A stretch of 64,000 nt of DNA from Streptomyces sp. NBC_00236 (GTDB taxonomy: Bacteria; Actinomycetota; Actinomycetes; Streptomycetales; Streptomycetaceae), in assembly GCF_036195045.1 (NCBI RefSeq), contig NZ_CP108100.1, positions 5,084,001 to 5,148,000 on the forward strand, in the 5' to 3' direction. The notes beneath the pieces were generated by a model. The model was not told the origin of the DNA, did not search any database, and saw only the letters and a program-made list of their open reading frames with translations. Positions 37,604-46,209 of this stretch are shown here, piece after piece (within the stretch, counting starts at the first letter, position 1; the number at the start of each line of letters is the position of its first letter). The position numbers and the translations under genes were made by a program.

Positions 37604-37639
37604 CCTCAATCGCCGGATGAGAACCGCCGGACGAGCTTG
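37604..37639 (+). repeat. Intergenic repeat, copy 2, with internal duplication
   Basis: CCTCAATCGCCGGATGAGAA is followed by CCGCCGGACGAGCTTG. Compared with copy 1, the CGCCGGA part is present twice, as if a slippage or insertion occurred. It lies between the MFS stop and glmS. Confidence 0.55.
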
Positions 37640-37689
37640 TTTCTGCGACTATGCGAAGAACAGGGGCTGGTGACCAGGAAAGGACCACT

Positions 37690-39537
37690 ATGTGCGGAAT
37701 CGTGGGTTACGTCGGTGGGCAGTCGGCGCAGGACGTCGTCGTCGCGGGCCTCAAGCGGCTGGAGTACCGGGGGTACGACTCCGCCGGGCTCGCGATCCTC
37801 GCCGACGGGGGACTGGCCGCCGCCAAGAAGGCCGGGAAGCTCGTCAACCTGGAGAAGGTGCTGGTCGAGCGGCCGCTCCCGGCCGGCGGCGCCGGGATCG
37901 GGCACACCCGGTGGGCCACCCACGGCGGACCCACCGACACCAACGCCCACCCGCACCTCGACAACGCCGGGCGCGTCGCCGTCGTCCACAACGGGATCAT
38001 CGAGAACTTCGCCGCACTCCGCGCCGAGCTCGGCAAGCGCGGCCACGATCTGGTCTCCGAGACCGACACCGAGGTCGTCGCCCACCTCCTCGCCGAGGCG
38101 TTCTCGCAGAGCGCGGACCCGGCGGAGGCGATGCGGCAGGTGTGCCGACGCCTCGAAGGGGCCTTCACGCTCGTCGCCGTCTTCGCGGACGCGCCCGACG
38201 TGGTGGTCGGGGCCCGGCGGAACTCGCCGCTCGTCGTCGGGGTGGGGGACGGCGAGGCCTTCCTGGCCTCCGACGTCGCCGCGTTCATCGCCCACACCCG
38301 CTCCGCGATCGAGCTCGGCCAGGACCAGGTGGTCGAGCTGCGGCGGGAGGGCGTCCAGGTCACCGGGTTCGACGGGGAGCCCGCCGAGGTGCGCGCGTAC
38401 CACGTGGACTGGGACGCCTCCGCCGCCGAGAAGGGCGGGTACGCCTCCTTCATGCTCAAGGAGATCGCCGAGCAGCCCAAGGCGGTCACCGACACCCTCC
38501 TCGGCCGGATCGACCGGGAGGGCACGCTCCACCTCGACGAGGTGCGGATCACGCGGGGCGAGCTCCGCGAGGTCGACAAGGTGGTGATCGTCGCCTGCGG
38601 GACCGCGTTCCACGCCGGGATGATCGCCAAGTACGCCATCGAGCACTGGACCCGGATCCCGTGCGAGACCGAGCTCGCCAGCGAGTTCCGCTACCGCGAC
38701 CCGATCCTGGACCCGCACACCCTCGTCATCGCCATCTCGCAGTCCGGCGAGACGATGGACACCCTGATGGCGCTCCGGCACGCCCGTGAGCAGGGCGCGA
38801 AGGTCCTCGCCATCTGCAACACCAACGGCTCCACCATCCCGCGCGAGTCCGACGCCGTGCTCTACACGCACGCCGGCCCCGAGGTCGCCGTCGCCTCCAC
38901 CAAGGCGTTCCTGACCCAGCTCGTCGCCTGCTACCTGGTCGCGCTCTACCTCGGCCAGGTCCGGGGCACCAAGTGGGGCGACGAGATCCGGACCGTCATC
39001 CGTCAGCTCTCCGCGATCTCCGGTTCCGTCGACCGGGTTCTCGCGACCATGGAGCCGGTGCGCGAGCTGGCCCGGTCGCTGGCCTCGCACGACACGGTGC
39101 TCTTCCTCGGGCGGCACGTCGGCTATCCGGTCGCCCTGGAAGGCGCGTTGAAGCTGAAGGAACTCGCGTACATGCACGCGGAAGGGTTCGCCGCCGGGGA
39201 GCTCAAGCACGGGCCGATCGCGTTGATCGAGGAAGGGCTGCCGGTCGTCGTCGTGGTGCCGTCACCGGCCGGGCGCTCCGTGCTGCACGGCAAGATCGTG
39301 TCGAACATCCAGGAGATCCGGGCCCGCGGCGCCCTCACCGTCGTCATCGCGGAGGAGGGCGACGAGGAGGTCGTCCCGTACGCCGACCACCTCATCCGGA
39401 TCCCCGCAACGCCTACGCTGCTTCAGCCGCTGGTCGCCACCGTGCCGTTGCAGGTCTTCGCCTGCGAGCTGGCGACGGCCCGCGGCAACGAGGTGGACCA
39501 GCCGCGCAACCTGGCGAAGTCCGTCACCGTGGAGTGA
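37690..39537 (+). CDS. glmS: Glutamine-fructose-6-phosphate aminotransferase (isomerizing)
   Basis: Makes glucosamine-6-phosphate from fructose-6-phosphate and glutamine, feeding glmM and peptidoglycan synthesis. The 615-aa protein has a class II glutaminase domain beginning at the nucleophile C2 (MCGIVGYVG, later GHTRWATHGGPTDTNAHPH). Two SIS domains follow (IAISQSGETMDT and FLGRHVGYPVALEGALKLKE) and the conserved end LAKSVTVE. The ATG at 37690 is fixed because Cys2 must follow it. AAGGA lies upstream. No glmS-type ribozyme is evident in the short leader. Confidence 0.97.
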   Translation: MCGIVGYVGGQSAQDVVVAGLKRLEYRGYDSAGLAILADGGLAAAKKAGKLVNLEKVLVERPLPAGGAGIGHTRWATHGGPTDTNAHPHLDNAGRVAVVHNGIIENFAALRAELGKRGHDLVSETDTEVVAHLLAEAFSQSADPAEAMRQVCRRLEGAFTLVAVFADAPDVVVGARRNSPLVVGVGDGEAFLASDVAAFIAHTRSAIELGQDQVVELRREGVQVTGFDGEPAEVRAYHVDWDASAAEKGGYASFMLKEIAEQPKAVTDTLLGRIDREGTLHLDEVRITRGELREVDKVVIVACGTAFHAGMIAKYAIEHWTRIPCETELASEFRYRDPILDPHTLVIAISQSGETMDTLMALRHAREQGAKVLAICNTNGSTIPRESDAVLYTHAGPEVAVASTKAFLTQLVACYLVALYLGQVRGTKWGDEIRTVIRQLSAISGSVDRVLATMEPVRELARSLASHDTVLFLGRHVGYPVALEGALKLKELAYMHAEGFAAGELKHGPIALIEEGLPVVVVVPSPAGRSVLHGKIVSNIQEIRARGALTVVIAEEGDEEVVPYADHLIRIPATPTLLQPLVATVPLQVFACELATARGNEVDQPRNLAKSVTVE

Positions 39538-39567
39538 ACAGACGGAATGAACAGTGAGGGTGTGTAC

Positions 39568-39936
39568 GTGATCATCGGGGTCGGGATCGATGTGGCGGAG
39601 ATCGAGCGGTTCGACGCGGCGCTGGAACGTACGCCGCAACTGGCCCAACGCCTGTTCATCGAGAGCGAGTTGCTGCTTCCCGGCGGCGAGCGGCGCGGAA
39701 TCGCCTCGCTGGCCGCCCGGTTCGCCGCCAAGGAGGCCCTCGCCAAGGCGCTCGGCGCGCCCGCCGGGCTGCTGTGGACGGACGCCGAGGTGTACGTGGA
39801 GGAGAGCGGTCAGCCCCGGCTGCGGGTCCGGGGCACCGTTGCCGCGCGCGCGGCGGAACTGGGCGTGCGGCACTGGCACGTGTCGCTCAGCCATGACGCG
39901 GGCGTCGCCTCCGCCGTGGTGATCGCGGAGGGGTAG
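39568..39936 (+). CDS. acpS: Holo-[acyl-carrier-protein] synthase
   Basis: Transfers phosphopantetheine from coenzyme A to the fatty-acid ACP, and often to polyketide ACPs. The 122-aa protein has the two family motifs with the Mg ligands: [12 protein letters not shown] (D8) and [16 protein letters not shown] (E56). The GTG at 39568 is chosen over an ATG at 39547 because GTGAGGG lies a suitable 7-8 nt before it and the family N-terminus begins at IIGVG. It follows glmS by 30 nt, so co-transcription is likely. Confidence 0.95.
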   Translation: MIIGVGIDVAEIERFDAALERTPQLAQRLFIESELLLPGGERRGIASLAARFAAKEALAKALGAPAGLLWTDAEVYVEESGQPRLRVRGTVAARAAELGVRHWHVSLSHDAGVASAVVIAEG

Positions 39937-39965
39937 AAGGCCGGATCCTTGCGTACGTTGGAGCC

Positions 39966-41432
39966 ATGCGTACCGCTTACAGCGTCTCGACCGTACGGGC
40001 CGCCGAACAGGCCCTGATGGCACGGCTCCCCGAGGGCGCCCTGATGCAGCGCGCCGCCGCCGGACTCGCCGCCGCCTGCGCCGATCTGCTGCGGCGCGGC
40101 GGCCGTGTTTACGGCTCCCGCGTCGTCCTCCTCGTCGGCAGCGGCGACAACGGCGGCGACGCGCTGTACGCGGGGGCCAGGCTGGCGCGGCGCGGCGCGG
40201 GCGTCGTGGCCGTGCGGGTCTCACCCGGCCGGGCCCACGAGGGCGGGACGGCGGCCCTGCTGGCGGCCGGCGGCCGGGTGATGGACGCCGGTGAGGTCAG
40301 CCCGCACCGCGACTGGGGCGGCCACATCGACCTCGTCGTGGACGGCATCACCGGCATCGGCGGGCGCGGCGGACTGCGGCCGGACGCCGCCGCCGTGGTG
40401 GAGCACTACGCGGCCCACGGGGTGCCCGTCGTCGCCGTCGATCTGCCGAGCGGGGTCGAGGCCGACACCGGCGAGGTGCGGGGGGCCGCCGTGCGCGCCG
40501 ACGCCACCGTCACCTTCGGCGCGTACAAACCGGGGCTGCTCGTCGACCCGGCCGCCGAACGGGCCGGCGCCCTGCACCTCGTCGACATCGGGCTCGGCGC
40601 CGAACTCCCCGACGTGCCCGATCTGGAGGCGCTCCAGTACGCGGACGTCGCCGCGCTGCTGCCCGTGCCCGCCGCGGAGAGCGACAAGTACCGGCGCGGC
40701 GTCGTCGGCATCGTCGCCGGCTCGGCGCGCTACCCGGGGGCCGCGGTGCTCGCCGTCTCCGGGGCGCTGCGCGGCGGGGCAGGGGCCGTGCGCTACGTCG
40801 GGCCGGGCGGCGACGCCGTCATCGCGAAGCATCCGGAGACCCTGGTCCACGCGGGCCCGCCGTCGAAGGCCGGGCGTGTGCAGGCCTGGGTGGTCGGTCC
40901 GGGGCTCGGCGACGGCACGGACGCCGTCGGGGCGGTCTCCGACGTGCTGGCCGCGGACGTACCGGTGCTCGTCGACGCGGTCGGGCTGCGGCTGCTGGAC
41001 GCCGACGTCGTACGGGCGCGCACCGCGCCCACCGTCCTCACCCCGCACGCCGGGGAGGCCGCGGCGCTGCTCGGCGTACCGCGCGAGGAGGTGGAGGCGG
41101 GGCGGCTCGCCGCCGTACGGGAGCTCGCCTCCCGGTTCCGCGCCACGGTCCTGCTCAAGGGCTCGACCACCCTGATCGCCACCGACGCCCCGCACACGCC
41201 CGTGCGGGTCAACCCGACCGGCACCTCCTGGCTGGCCACGGCGGGCAGCGGCGACGTGCTCTCCGGGCTGACCGGTTCGCTGCTCGCCGCGGGCCTCGCC
41301 CCGCGCGACGCCGCGTCCGTCGGCGCCCACCTCCACGGCCTCGCCGCCCGGCACGCCTCCGACGGTTCCCCGGTCGCCGCGCAGGACGTCGCCGAGGCCG
41401 TCGCGGCGGCATGGCGGGACGTACGGGCCTGA
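39966..41432 (+). CDS. nnr: Bifunctional NAD(P)HX epimerase/dehydratase
   Basis: Repairs damaged NADH/NADPH hydrates. The 488-aa protein joins the YjeF-N epimerase domain (1-215: VLLVGSGDNGGDALYAGARLARRG, DGITGIGGRGGLRP, VDLPSGVEADTG) to the ADP-dependent dehydratase domain (from about 225: VGIVAGSARYPGAAVLAVSGALRGGAGAVRYVGP, then VNPTGTSWLATAGSGDVLSG). The ATG has no Shine-Dalgarno, but TACGTT lies 6 nt upstream, so a leaderless transcript is likely. Confidence 0.95.
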   Translation: MRTAYSVSTVRAAEQALMARLPEGALMQRAAAGLAAACADLLRRGGRVYGSRVVLLVGSGDNGGDALYAGARLARRGAGVVAVRVSPGRAHEGGTAALLAAGGRVMDAGEVSPHRDWGGHIDLVVDGITGIGGRGGLRPDAAAVVEHYAAHGVPVVAVDLPSGVEADTGEVRGAAVRADATVTFGAYKPGLLVDPAAERAGALHLVDIGLGAELPDVPDLEALQYADVAALLPVPAAESDKYRRGVVGIVAGSARYPGAAVLAVSGALRGGAGAVRYVGPGGDAVIAKHPETLVHAGPPSKAGRVQAWVVGPGLGDGTDAVGAVSDVLAADVPVLVDAVGLRLLDADVVRARTAPTVLTPHAGEAAALLGVPREEVEAGRLAAVRELASRFRATVLLKGSTTLIATDAPHTPVRVNPTGTSWLATAGSGDVLSGLTGSLLAAGLAPRDAASVGAHLHGLAARHASDGSPVAAQDVAEAVAAAWRDVRA

Positions 41433-41458
41433 GTGATGCTGGGAGCGGCGAGAGGGGA

Positions 41459-41851
41459 ATGCCAGTGACCGGCGACAGTGAACTGCGCGTACGCAGGGTG
41501 TACGACCCCGAGGAGGACGGCGACGGCACCCGCGTCCTGGTCGACCGGCTGTGGCCGCGCGGCGTCTCCAAGGACCGGGCCGCGATCGACAAGTGGCTCA
41601 AGGACCTCACCCCGTCGGACGAACTGCGTTCCTGGTACCACGAGGACCGTTCCGAGAACCGGTACGACGCCTTCGTGGACCGCTACCGCGCCGAGCTCGC
41701 CGACCCCGTGCACACGGCGGCCGTGGACGAGCTGACGGCGCTGGTCCGCGAGGGCGGCCCGGTGACGCTCGTCACGGCGGTCAAGGACGTCCCGCACAGC
41801 CATGTGCCGGTCCTCGTCGACCATGTGGAACACCAACTGCACCGCCGCTGA
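41459..41851 (+). CDS. DUF488 family protein
   Basis: The 130-aa protein ELRVRRVYDPEEDGDGTRVLVDRLWPRGVSKDRAAIDKWLKDLTPSDELRSWYHED matches DUF488, a family of unknown function. The ATG at 41459 lies only 2 nt after AGAGGGGA; a GTG two codons later (41465) has better spacing and may be the real start. It lies 26 nt after the nnr stop, so it is likely co-transcribed. Confidence 0.85.
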   Translation: MPVTGDSELRVRRVYDPEEDGDGTRVLVDRLWPRGVSKDRAAIDKWLKDLTPSDELRSWYHEDRSENRYDAFVDRYRAELADPVHTAAVDELTALVREGGPVTLVTAVKDVPHSHVPVLVDHVEHQLHRR

Positions 41852-41933
41852 CGTGCGCGTTCACCGGCGTGCCGGGCCCTGCCGCGGCCGACGCCCGGGG
41901 GCCTCGCCGTGCGCCAGTGAGACACTGGGCGCG

Positions 41934-43103
41934 ATGAACGAGACAGCGTCCTTGAGAGCCCGTGCCGAGATCGACCTCGCCGCACTCCGCGCCAACGTGC
42001 GCGTTCTGCGGGCCCGGGCGTCCGGGGCGCAACTCATGGCCGTGGTCAAGTCCGACGCCTACGGGCACGGGGCGGAGCCCTGCGCCCGCGCCGCGCTCGA
42101 AGCCGGCGCCACCTGGCTGGGCACCGCCACGCCGCACGAGGCGCTCGCCCTGCGCGCGGCCGGAATCGACGGCCGGGTGATGTGCTGGCTCTGGACGCCG
42201 GGCGGGCCCTGGCGCGAGGCGATCGAGGCCGACATCGACGTGTCCGTGAGCGGCATGTGGGCGCTGGACGAGGTCACCGCCGCGGCGGCGGAGGCGGGCC
42301 GGCCCGCCCGTATCCAGCTCAAGGCCGACACCGGCCTCGGCCGCAACGGCTGCCAGCCCGCCGACTGGGCCGAACTGGTCGGCGCCGCCCGCACTGCGGA
42401 GCAGGCCGGCACCGTCCGCGTCACCGGCCTCTGGTCCCACTTCGCCTGCGCGGACGAGCCCGGGCACCCCTCGATCACCGCGCAGCTCGACACCTTCCGC
42501 GACATGGTGGCGTACGCGGAGAAGGCCGGCGTCGACCCCGAGGTGCGGCACATCGCGAACTCCCCGGCGACGCTGACGGTCCCCGAGTCGCACTTCGACC
42601 TGGTGCGGACGGGGATCGCCATGTACGGCATCTCGCCCAGCCCCGAGCTGGGCACCCCGGCCGACTTCGGGCTGCGTCCCGTGATGACGCTGGCCGCGTC
42701 GATCGCCCTGGTCAAGCGGGTCCCGGCCAGCCATGGCATCAGTTACGGGCACCACTACACGACGTCCGCGGAGACCACGCTCGGCCTGGTGCCGCTCGGG
42801 TACGCGGACGGCATTCCGCGCCATGCGTCGGGCCGCGGTCCGGTGCTGGTCGGCGGGGTCCGGCGGACGGTCGCGGGCCGGGTCGCCATGGACCAGTTCG
42901 TCGTCGACCTCGACGGGGACGAGCCGGCGGTGGGCAGCGACGCCGTGCTGTTCGGCCCGGGGGACCGGGGCGAGCCGAGCGCCGAGGACTGGGCGCGGGC
43001 GGCGGACACGATCGCGTACGAGATCGTCACCCGGATCGGCGGCCGGGTGCCGCGCGTCTACCGGGACGACGAAACGCCGGAGGGCCCATCGGCCGGGTCC
43101 TGA
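41934..43103 (+). CDS. alr: Alanine racemase
   Basis: PLP enzyme making D-alanine for peptidoglycan. The 389-aa protein has the PLP lysine K39 in AVVKSDAYGHG and the second catalytic base Y271 in HGISYGHHYTT. The frame extends upstream to 41802, overlapping the previous gene, but the ATG at 41934 fits the family start (RARAEIDLAALRANV). GACACT 7 nt before the ATG, with no ribosome binding site, again suggests a leaderless message. Confidence 0.96.
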   Translation: MNETASLRARAEIDLAALRANVRVLRARASGAQLMAVVKSDAYGHGAEPCARAALEAGATWLGTATPHEALALRAAGIDGRVMCWLWTPGGPWREAIEADIDVSVSGMWALDEVTAAAAEAGRPARIQLKADTGLGRNGCQPADWAELVGAARTAEQAGTVRVTGLWSHFACADEPGHPSITAQLDTFRDMVAYAEKAGVDPEVRHIANSPATLTVPESHFDLVRTGIAMYGISPSPELGTPADFGLRPVMTLAASIALVKRVPASHGISYGHHYTTSAETTLGLVPLGYADGIPRHASGRGPVLVGGVRRTVAGRVAMDQFVVDLDGDEPAVGSDAVLFGPGDRGEPSAEDWARAADTIAYEIVTRIGGRVPRVYRDDETPEGPSAGS

Positions 43104-43229
43104 CCGGATCAGCGCCTCTGACCAGGCACGATCTGAGAAGGTCCCGAGCCGGCCGGACGAGAACGCAGGACCTCGGGCGGGCCTGACCGGCCCGACGGAC
43201 ACGACACGACCGACGAGGAGCGCGGCACG

Positions 43230-44450
43230 GTGAGCGAGATCAGCGCGGGGGACGCGGTGGCGACGGCCGCTTCGGCGGCCGGCTGGCGCCGGGCGGGGAT
43301 CGCCGGGGCCGCCATAGGTGTGATCGCCGCAGGCGCGGCGGCCGGGGTCGCGGTCGAGCGGCTGACGGTCGGCCGCGGCATGCGCAAGCGGGCCAGGCTG
43401 GCGCTGGACGCCACCGGGCCGTACGGCTCGCTGCGCGGGCTGCCGGGCCGGGCGACGGCCGACGACGGCACCGAGCTGTACTACGAGATCGACGAGGTCG
43501 GCCCGGGCAGCGGCAAGGGCACGGGCGGTACGCCCCCCGGCTCCGCCGCCGGCCCGCGTCGGCGCCGTCTCTTCGGCCACAAGGCGCCCGCCCCGGTGAC
43601 GGTCGTGTTCAGCCACGGCTACTGCCTCAGCCAGGACTCCTGGCACTTCCAGCGGGCGGCCCTGCGCGGCCTCGTGCGGACCGTCCACTGGGACCAGCGC
43701 AGCCACGGCCGCTCCGAGCGCGGCCGGGCGCAGGCGCAGGGCGTGCACCTCCGCTTCGACCAGCTCGGCCGCGACCTCAAGGCCGTGATCGACGCGGCCG
43801 CCCCCGAAGGGCCCCTCGTGCTGGTCGGGCACTCCATGGGCGGCATGACGATCATGGAGTTCGCCGACCAGTACCCGGCGCTCATGCGCGACCGGGTCGC
43901 CGCCGTCGCCTTCGTCGGCACGTCGAGCGGGAAGCTCGGCGAGGTCAGCTTCGGGCTGCCGGTGGCGGGCGTGAACGCGGTGCGGCGGGTGCTGCCCGGC
44001 GTGCTGAAGGCGCTGGGCTCGCAGGCGGAGCTGGTGGAGCGCGGGAGGCGGGCGACGGCGGATCTGTTCGCCGGGCTGATCAAGCGGTACTCGTTCAGCT
44101 CGCGGGACGTGGACCCGGCGGTCGAGCGGTTCGCCGAGCGGCTCATCGAGTCCACGCCGATCGACGTCGTCGCGGAGTTCTACCCCGCCTTCGTCGCACA
44201 CGACAAGAGCAAGGCGCTGCCGCTGTTCCGGGACCTCCCGGTGCTGATCCTGGCGGGCGACAAGGACCTGGTGACGCCCAGCTCGCACAGCGAGGCGATC
44301 GCGGACCGGCTGCCCGACGCGGAGCTGGTCATCGTCCCGGACGCCGGACACCTGGTGATGCTGGAACACCCGGAGACGGTGACGGACCGGCTGGCGGACC
44401 TGCTGGTACGGGCCGGCGCCGTACCGGAGTCGTCCGAGGCACGCGGGTGA
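43230..44450 (+). CDS. Alpha/beta hydrolase with N-terminal membrane segment
   Basis: The 406-aa protein has a hydrophobic N-terminal helix (about 22-43), a basic/Gly-rich region and then an alpha/beta-hydrolase domain. Family features: VFSHGYCLSQDSWHF (oxyanion), nucleophile S202 in LVGHSMGGM, acid in AGDKDLVTP and histidine in DAGHLVMLEHP. Substrate unknown. The GTG start has GAGGAG nine nt upstream. It follows alr and precedes tsaE, a conserved Streptomyces order. A 41-bp tandem repeat begins inside its last codons. Confidence 0.9.
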   Translation: MSEISAGDAVATAASAAGWRRAGIAGAAIGVIAAGAAAGVAVERLTVGRGMRKRARLALDATGPYGSLRGLPGRATADDGTELYYEIDEVGPGSGKGTGGTPPGSAAGPRRRRLFGHKAPAPVTVVFSHGYCLSQDSWHFQRAALRGLVRTVHWDQRSHGRSERGRAQAQGVHLRFDQLGRDLKAVIDAAAPEGPLVLVGHSMGGMTIMEFADQYPALMRDRVAAVAFVGTSSGKLGEVSFGLPVAGVNAVRRVLPGVLKALGSQAELVERGRRATADLFAGLIKRYSFSSRDVDPAVERFAERLIESTPIDVVAEFYPAFVAHDKSKALPLFRDLPVLILAGDKDLVTPSSHSEAIADRLPDAELVIVPDAGHLVMLEHPETVTDRLADLLVRAGAVPESSEARG

Positions 44451-44572
44451 GGGCCGGGTGTGTACCGGGGTCCCGCACAACGCGCGGGTGAGTGCCCGGT
44501 CCGTACCGGAGTCCTGCGCAGCGCGCGGGTGAGGGCCGGGGGCGTACCGGAAATCCTCTAACGTTGGCGGGC
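44421..44572. repeat. 41-bp tandem repeat running from the hydrolase 3' end to tsaE
   Basis: GTACCGG occurs at 44421, 44462, 44503 and 44544, exactly 41 nt apart, with the shared GCGGGTGAG...CCGG sequence between them. About 3.5 imperfect copies are present. The first lies inside the coding end of the hydrolase and contains its stop codon; the last gives way to the tsaE promoter (TAACGT, 44559-44564). Confidence 0.85.
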
Positions 44573-45133
44573 ATGGAAGCACCGCACAGCAGCCCGGCGG
44601 CCGAGACCGCCGCAGGCGTCCCGCACGACACCGTCACCGTGACGCTCGCCGTCGAATCCCCCGAACAGATGCAGGCCCTGGGCCGCCGGATCTCCGGCGT
44701 GCTGCGCCCCGGCGACCTGGTGATGCTCACCGGCGAGCTCGGCGCGGGCAAGACGACCCTGACCCGGGGGCTCGGCGAGGGACTGGGCGTCCGCGGCGCC
44801 GTCACGTCCCCCACCTTCGTGATCGCCCGCGTCCACCCGCCGCTCGGCGACGGCCCGGCGCTGGTCCACGTCGACGCGTACCGCCTGGGTGGCGGGCTCG
44901 ACGAGATGGAGGACCTGGACCTCGACGTGTCGCTGCCGGACTCGGTGGTCGTCGTCGAGTGGGGCGACGGCAAGGTCGAGGAGCTCTCCGACGACCGGCT
45001 CCAGGTGCTCATCGACCGCGCGGTCGGCGACACGGACGACGAGCGGCGCGCGGTGACGCTGGTGGGCTTCGGCGCACGGTGGGCGGGGCTGCGGACGGAG
45101 TCCTGGGCCCCGTGGGACACGGCCGGACGCTGA
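44573..45133 (+). CDS. tsaE: tRNA threonylcarbamoyladenosine biosynthesis protein TsaE
   Basis: P-loop ATPase that works with TsaB and TsaD to make t6A37 in tRNAs. The 186-aa protein has Walker A GELGAGKTT (54-62), the RGLGEGLGVRGAVTSPTFVI segment and the HVDAYRL and EWGD motifs of the family. The frame is open 27 codons upstream through the repeat, but the ATG at 44573 fits the family start, with TAACGT 8 nt upstream and no Shine-Dalgarno (leaderless). tsaB and tsaD lie 1.1-2.3 kb downstream. Confidence 0.95.
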   Translation: MEAPHSSPAAETAAGVPHDTVTVTLAVESPEQMQALGRRISGVLRPGDLVMLTGELGAGKTTLTRGLGEGLGVRGAVTSPTFVIARVHPPLGDGPALVHVDAYRLGGGLDEMEDLDLDVSLPDSVVVVEWGDGKVEELSDDRLQVLIDRAVGDTDDERRAVTLVGFGARWAGLRTESWAPWDTAGR

Positions 45134-45224
45134 GGACCGGCCGCCGCCGGGCCCGTTTCCGACATGGTGTCGGCAAATTGTTGCGCGGGGTGGTGCGGGC
45201 GTGGTGACATGGAGGGCGAGAGCA

Positions 45225-45242
45225 GGTTAGGTCTGCCTAACC
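45225..45242. promoter_or_regulatory. Iron box (DmdR/IdeR-type operator)
   Basis: GGTTAGG-TCTG-CCTAACC is a perfect 7-bp inverted repeat. It carries the TTAGG...CCTAA core of the iron boxes bound by the DtxR-family repressor DmdR1 in Streptomyces. It lies 31 nt before the ATG of the 56-aa gene, so that gene should be repressed when iron is plentiful. Confidence 0.75.
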
Positions 45243-45273
45243 GTGCCTTCCATCAGAGCCCCAGGAGGCGTTC

Positions 45274-45444
45274 ATGCCGACATCGGAGCGAGAAGCGCAG
45301 CCACCGCCGCGAGCGGTGTCGATGAGAGACCTGCTCGCCGCCGGAGCGGCGGCCACCGCGGTCTCCACCCCGCCCGGCCCACGCCCGCACGGCACGGCGC
45401 CCGCGCCGCGCGAGGGCAAGGGAGCGAACCCGAAGCGCTGCTGA
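45274..45444 (+). CDS. Small conserved 56-aa protein, iron-box controlled
   Basis: The protein is MPTSEREAQPPPRAVSMRDL, then LAAGAAATAVSTPP, then a Pro/Arg-rich end (GANPKRC). I recall small Streptomyces proteins with a VSMRDLLAAxAAAxAVSTPP core, but no function is known to me. Support comes from a strong AGGAGG site 6 nt before the ATG and an iron box in the promoter. It has no signal peptide. It could be a regulatory or assembly peptide in iron metabolism; that is only an inference. Confidence 0.75.
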   Translation: MPTSEREAQPPPRAVSMRDLLAAGAAATAVSTPPGPRPHGTAPAPREGKGANPKRC

Positions 45445-45487
45445 GCCCCACGGACGGGCCCGGCCTCACGGACGGGCCCGGCAAGGC

Positions 45488-46048
45488 CTACGAGACGACG
45501 TTGACCTTCACGCCCACCGTCGCGAACGTCCACACCGCGTTGCCGTCCGCACGGGACATCCGTACGCCACCCGCCTTCAGCGTCGGGTCCGGGCTCTCCA
45601 TCGAGCCGTCCTGCGCGGCGCTGAAGCCGATGGCGACGTCGTTGTTCGTCGCGAACCGGACCACGTGCTCGATCGGCACCCCGTCGGAGCCCGTGACGCG
45701 GCCGGAGCGCGAGGTCACCCGGTAGACGCCGGGCCTGGCCTGCACCGCGCTCGGCATCACCTTGAAGGTCCGGGTCGCCTTGTTCTTCGCGTCCACCAGC
45801 CACACCCGGCGGTCGCCCAGCGCGTACACCACGCGCATGCCCGAGCCGGAGGCGGCGGGAACCGCGAGGGGGTCCTTCGTCGGCTTCGGCTTGGCCTTGC
45901 CGCCCGTGACCGGCGCGCTGCTCGACGCCTTGGGCTTGGCGCTCAGGTTGTCGGGGACGTTCGCCGATGCCTGGTAGGCCAGGAAGCCGACCGCGGCGAC
46001 GGCCGCCGCGGTGAGCGCGGCCACGATTCCCGAGCTGCCCCTAGCCAC
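45488..46048 (-). CDS. L,D-transpeptidase-like protein lacking the catalytic cysteine
   Basis: The 186-aa protein has an N-terminal membrane segment or signal (7-29), a Lys/Pro-rich linker, and from residue 70 a domain with the YkuD pattern: RRVWLVDAKNKATRTFKVMPS, RPGVYRVTSRSG, and the C-terminal GGVRMSRADGNAVWTFATVGVKVNVV. Active enzymes have HG...S-x-G-C-x-R here; this protein has G161 in place of the cysteine, and the histidine is not evident. It is therefore probably a non-catalytic relative. Divergent from tsaB. Confidence 0.8.
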   Translation of the reverse strand: MARGSSGIVAALTAAAVAAVGFLAYQASANVPDNLSAKPKASSSAPVTGGKAKPKPTKDPLAVPAASGSGMRVVYALGDRRVWLVDAKNKATRTFKVMPSAVQARPGVYRVTSRSGRVTGSDGVPIEHVVRFATNNDVAIGFSAAQDGSMESPDPTLKAGGVRMSRADGNAVWTFATVGVKVNVVS

Positions 46049-46209
46049 CGTGCGCCTCTTTCGCCGTCGTATGCCGTAGACCGTCGTATGTCGTACAAGC
46101 GTTTACACGTACTCCGCGTATACCCGGTGACGGTAGCACCGGAGCACCCCCGCACCGGGACGCCGTACGGGGCGCCGTACCGCCCACGGCGGAGCCGTAG
46201 GCTGTTTGC

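Noticed and set aside
35951..38587. Plus-strand open frame of 878 codons
   Set aside because: Runs out of frame through the MFS gene and glmS; Arg/Ala/Gly-rich and without domains.
41781..44582. Minus-strand open frame of 933 codons
   Set aside because: Antisense to alr and the hydrolase; composition is typical of a GC shadow, with no domains.
45243..45725. 160-codon plus-strand frame overlapping the 56-aa gene
   Set aside because: It begins inside the leader between iron box and ribosome binding site and runs antisense to the transpeptidase-like gene. The 45274 frame has the better ribosome binding site and a conserved core.
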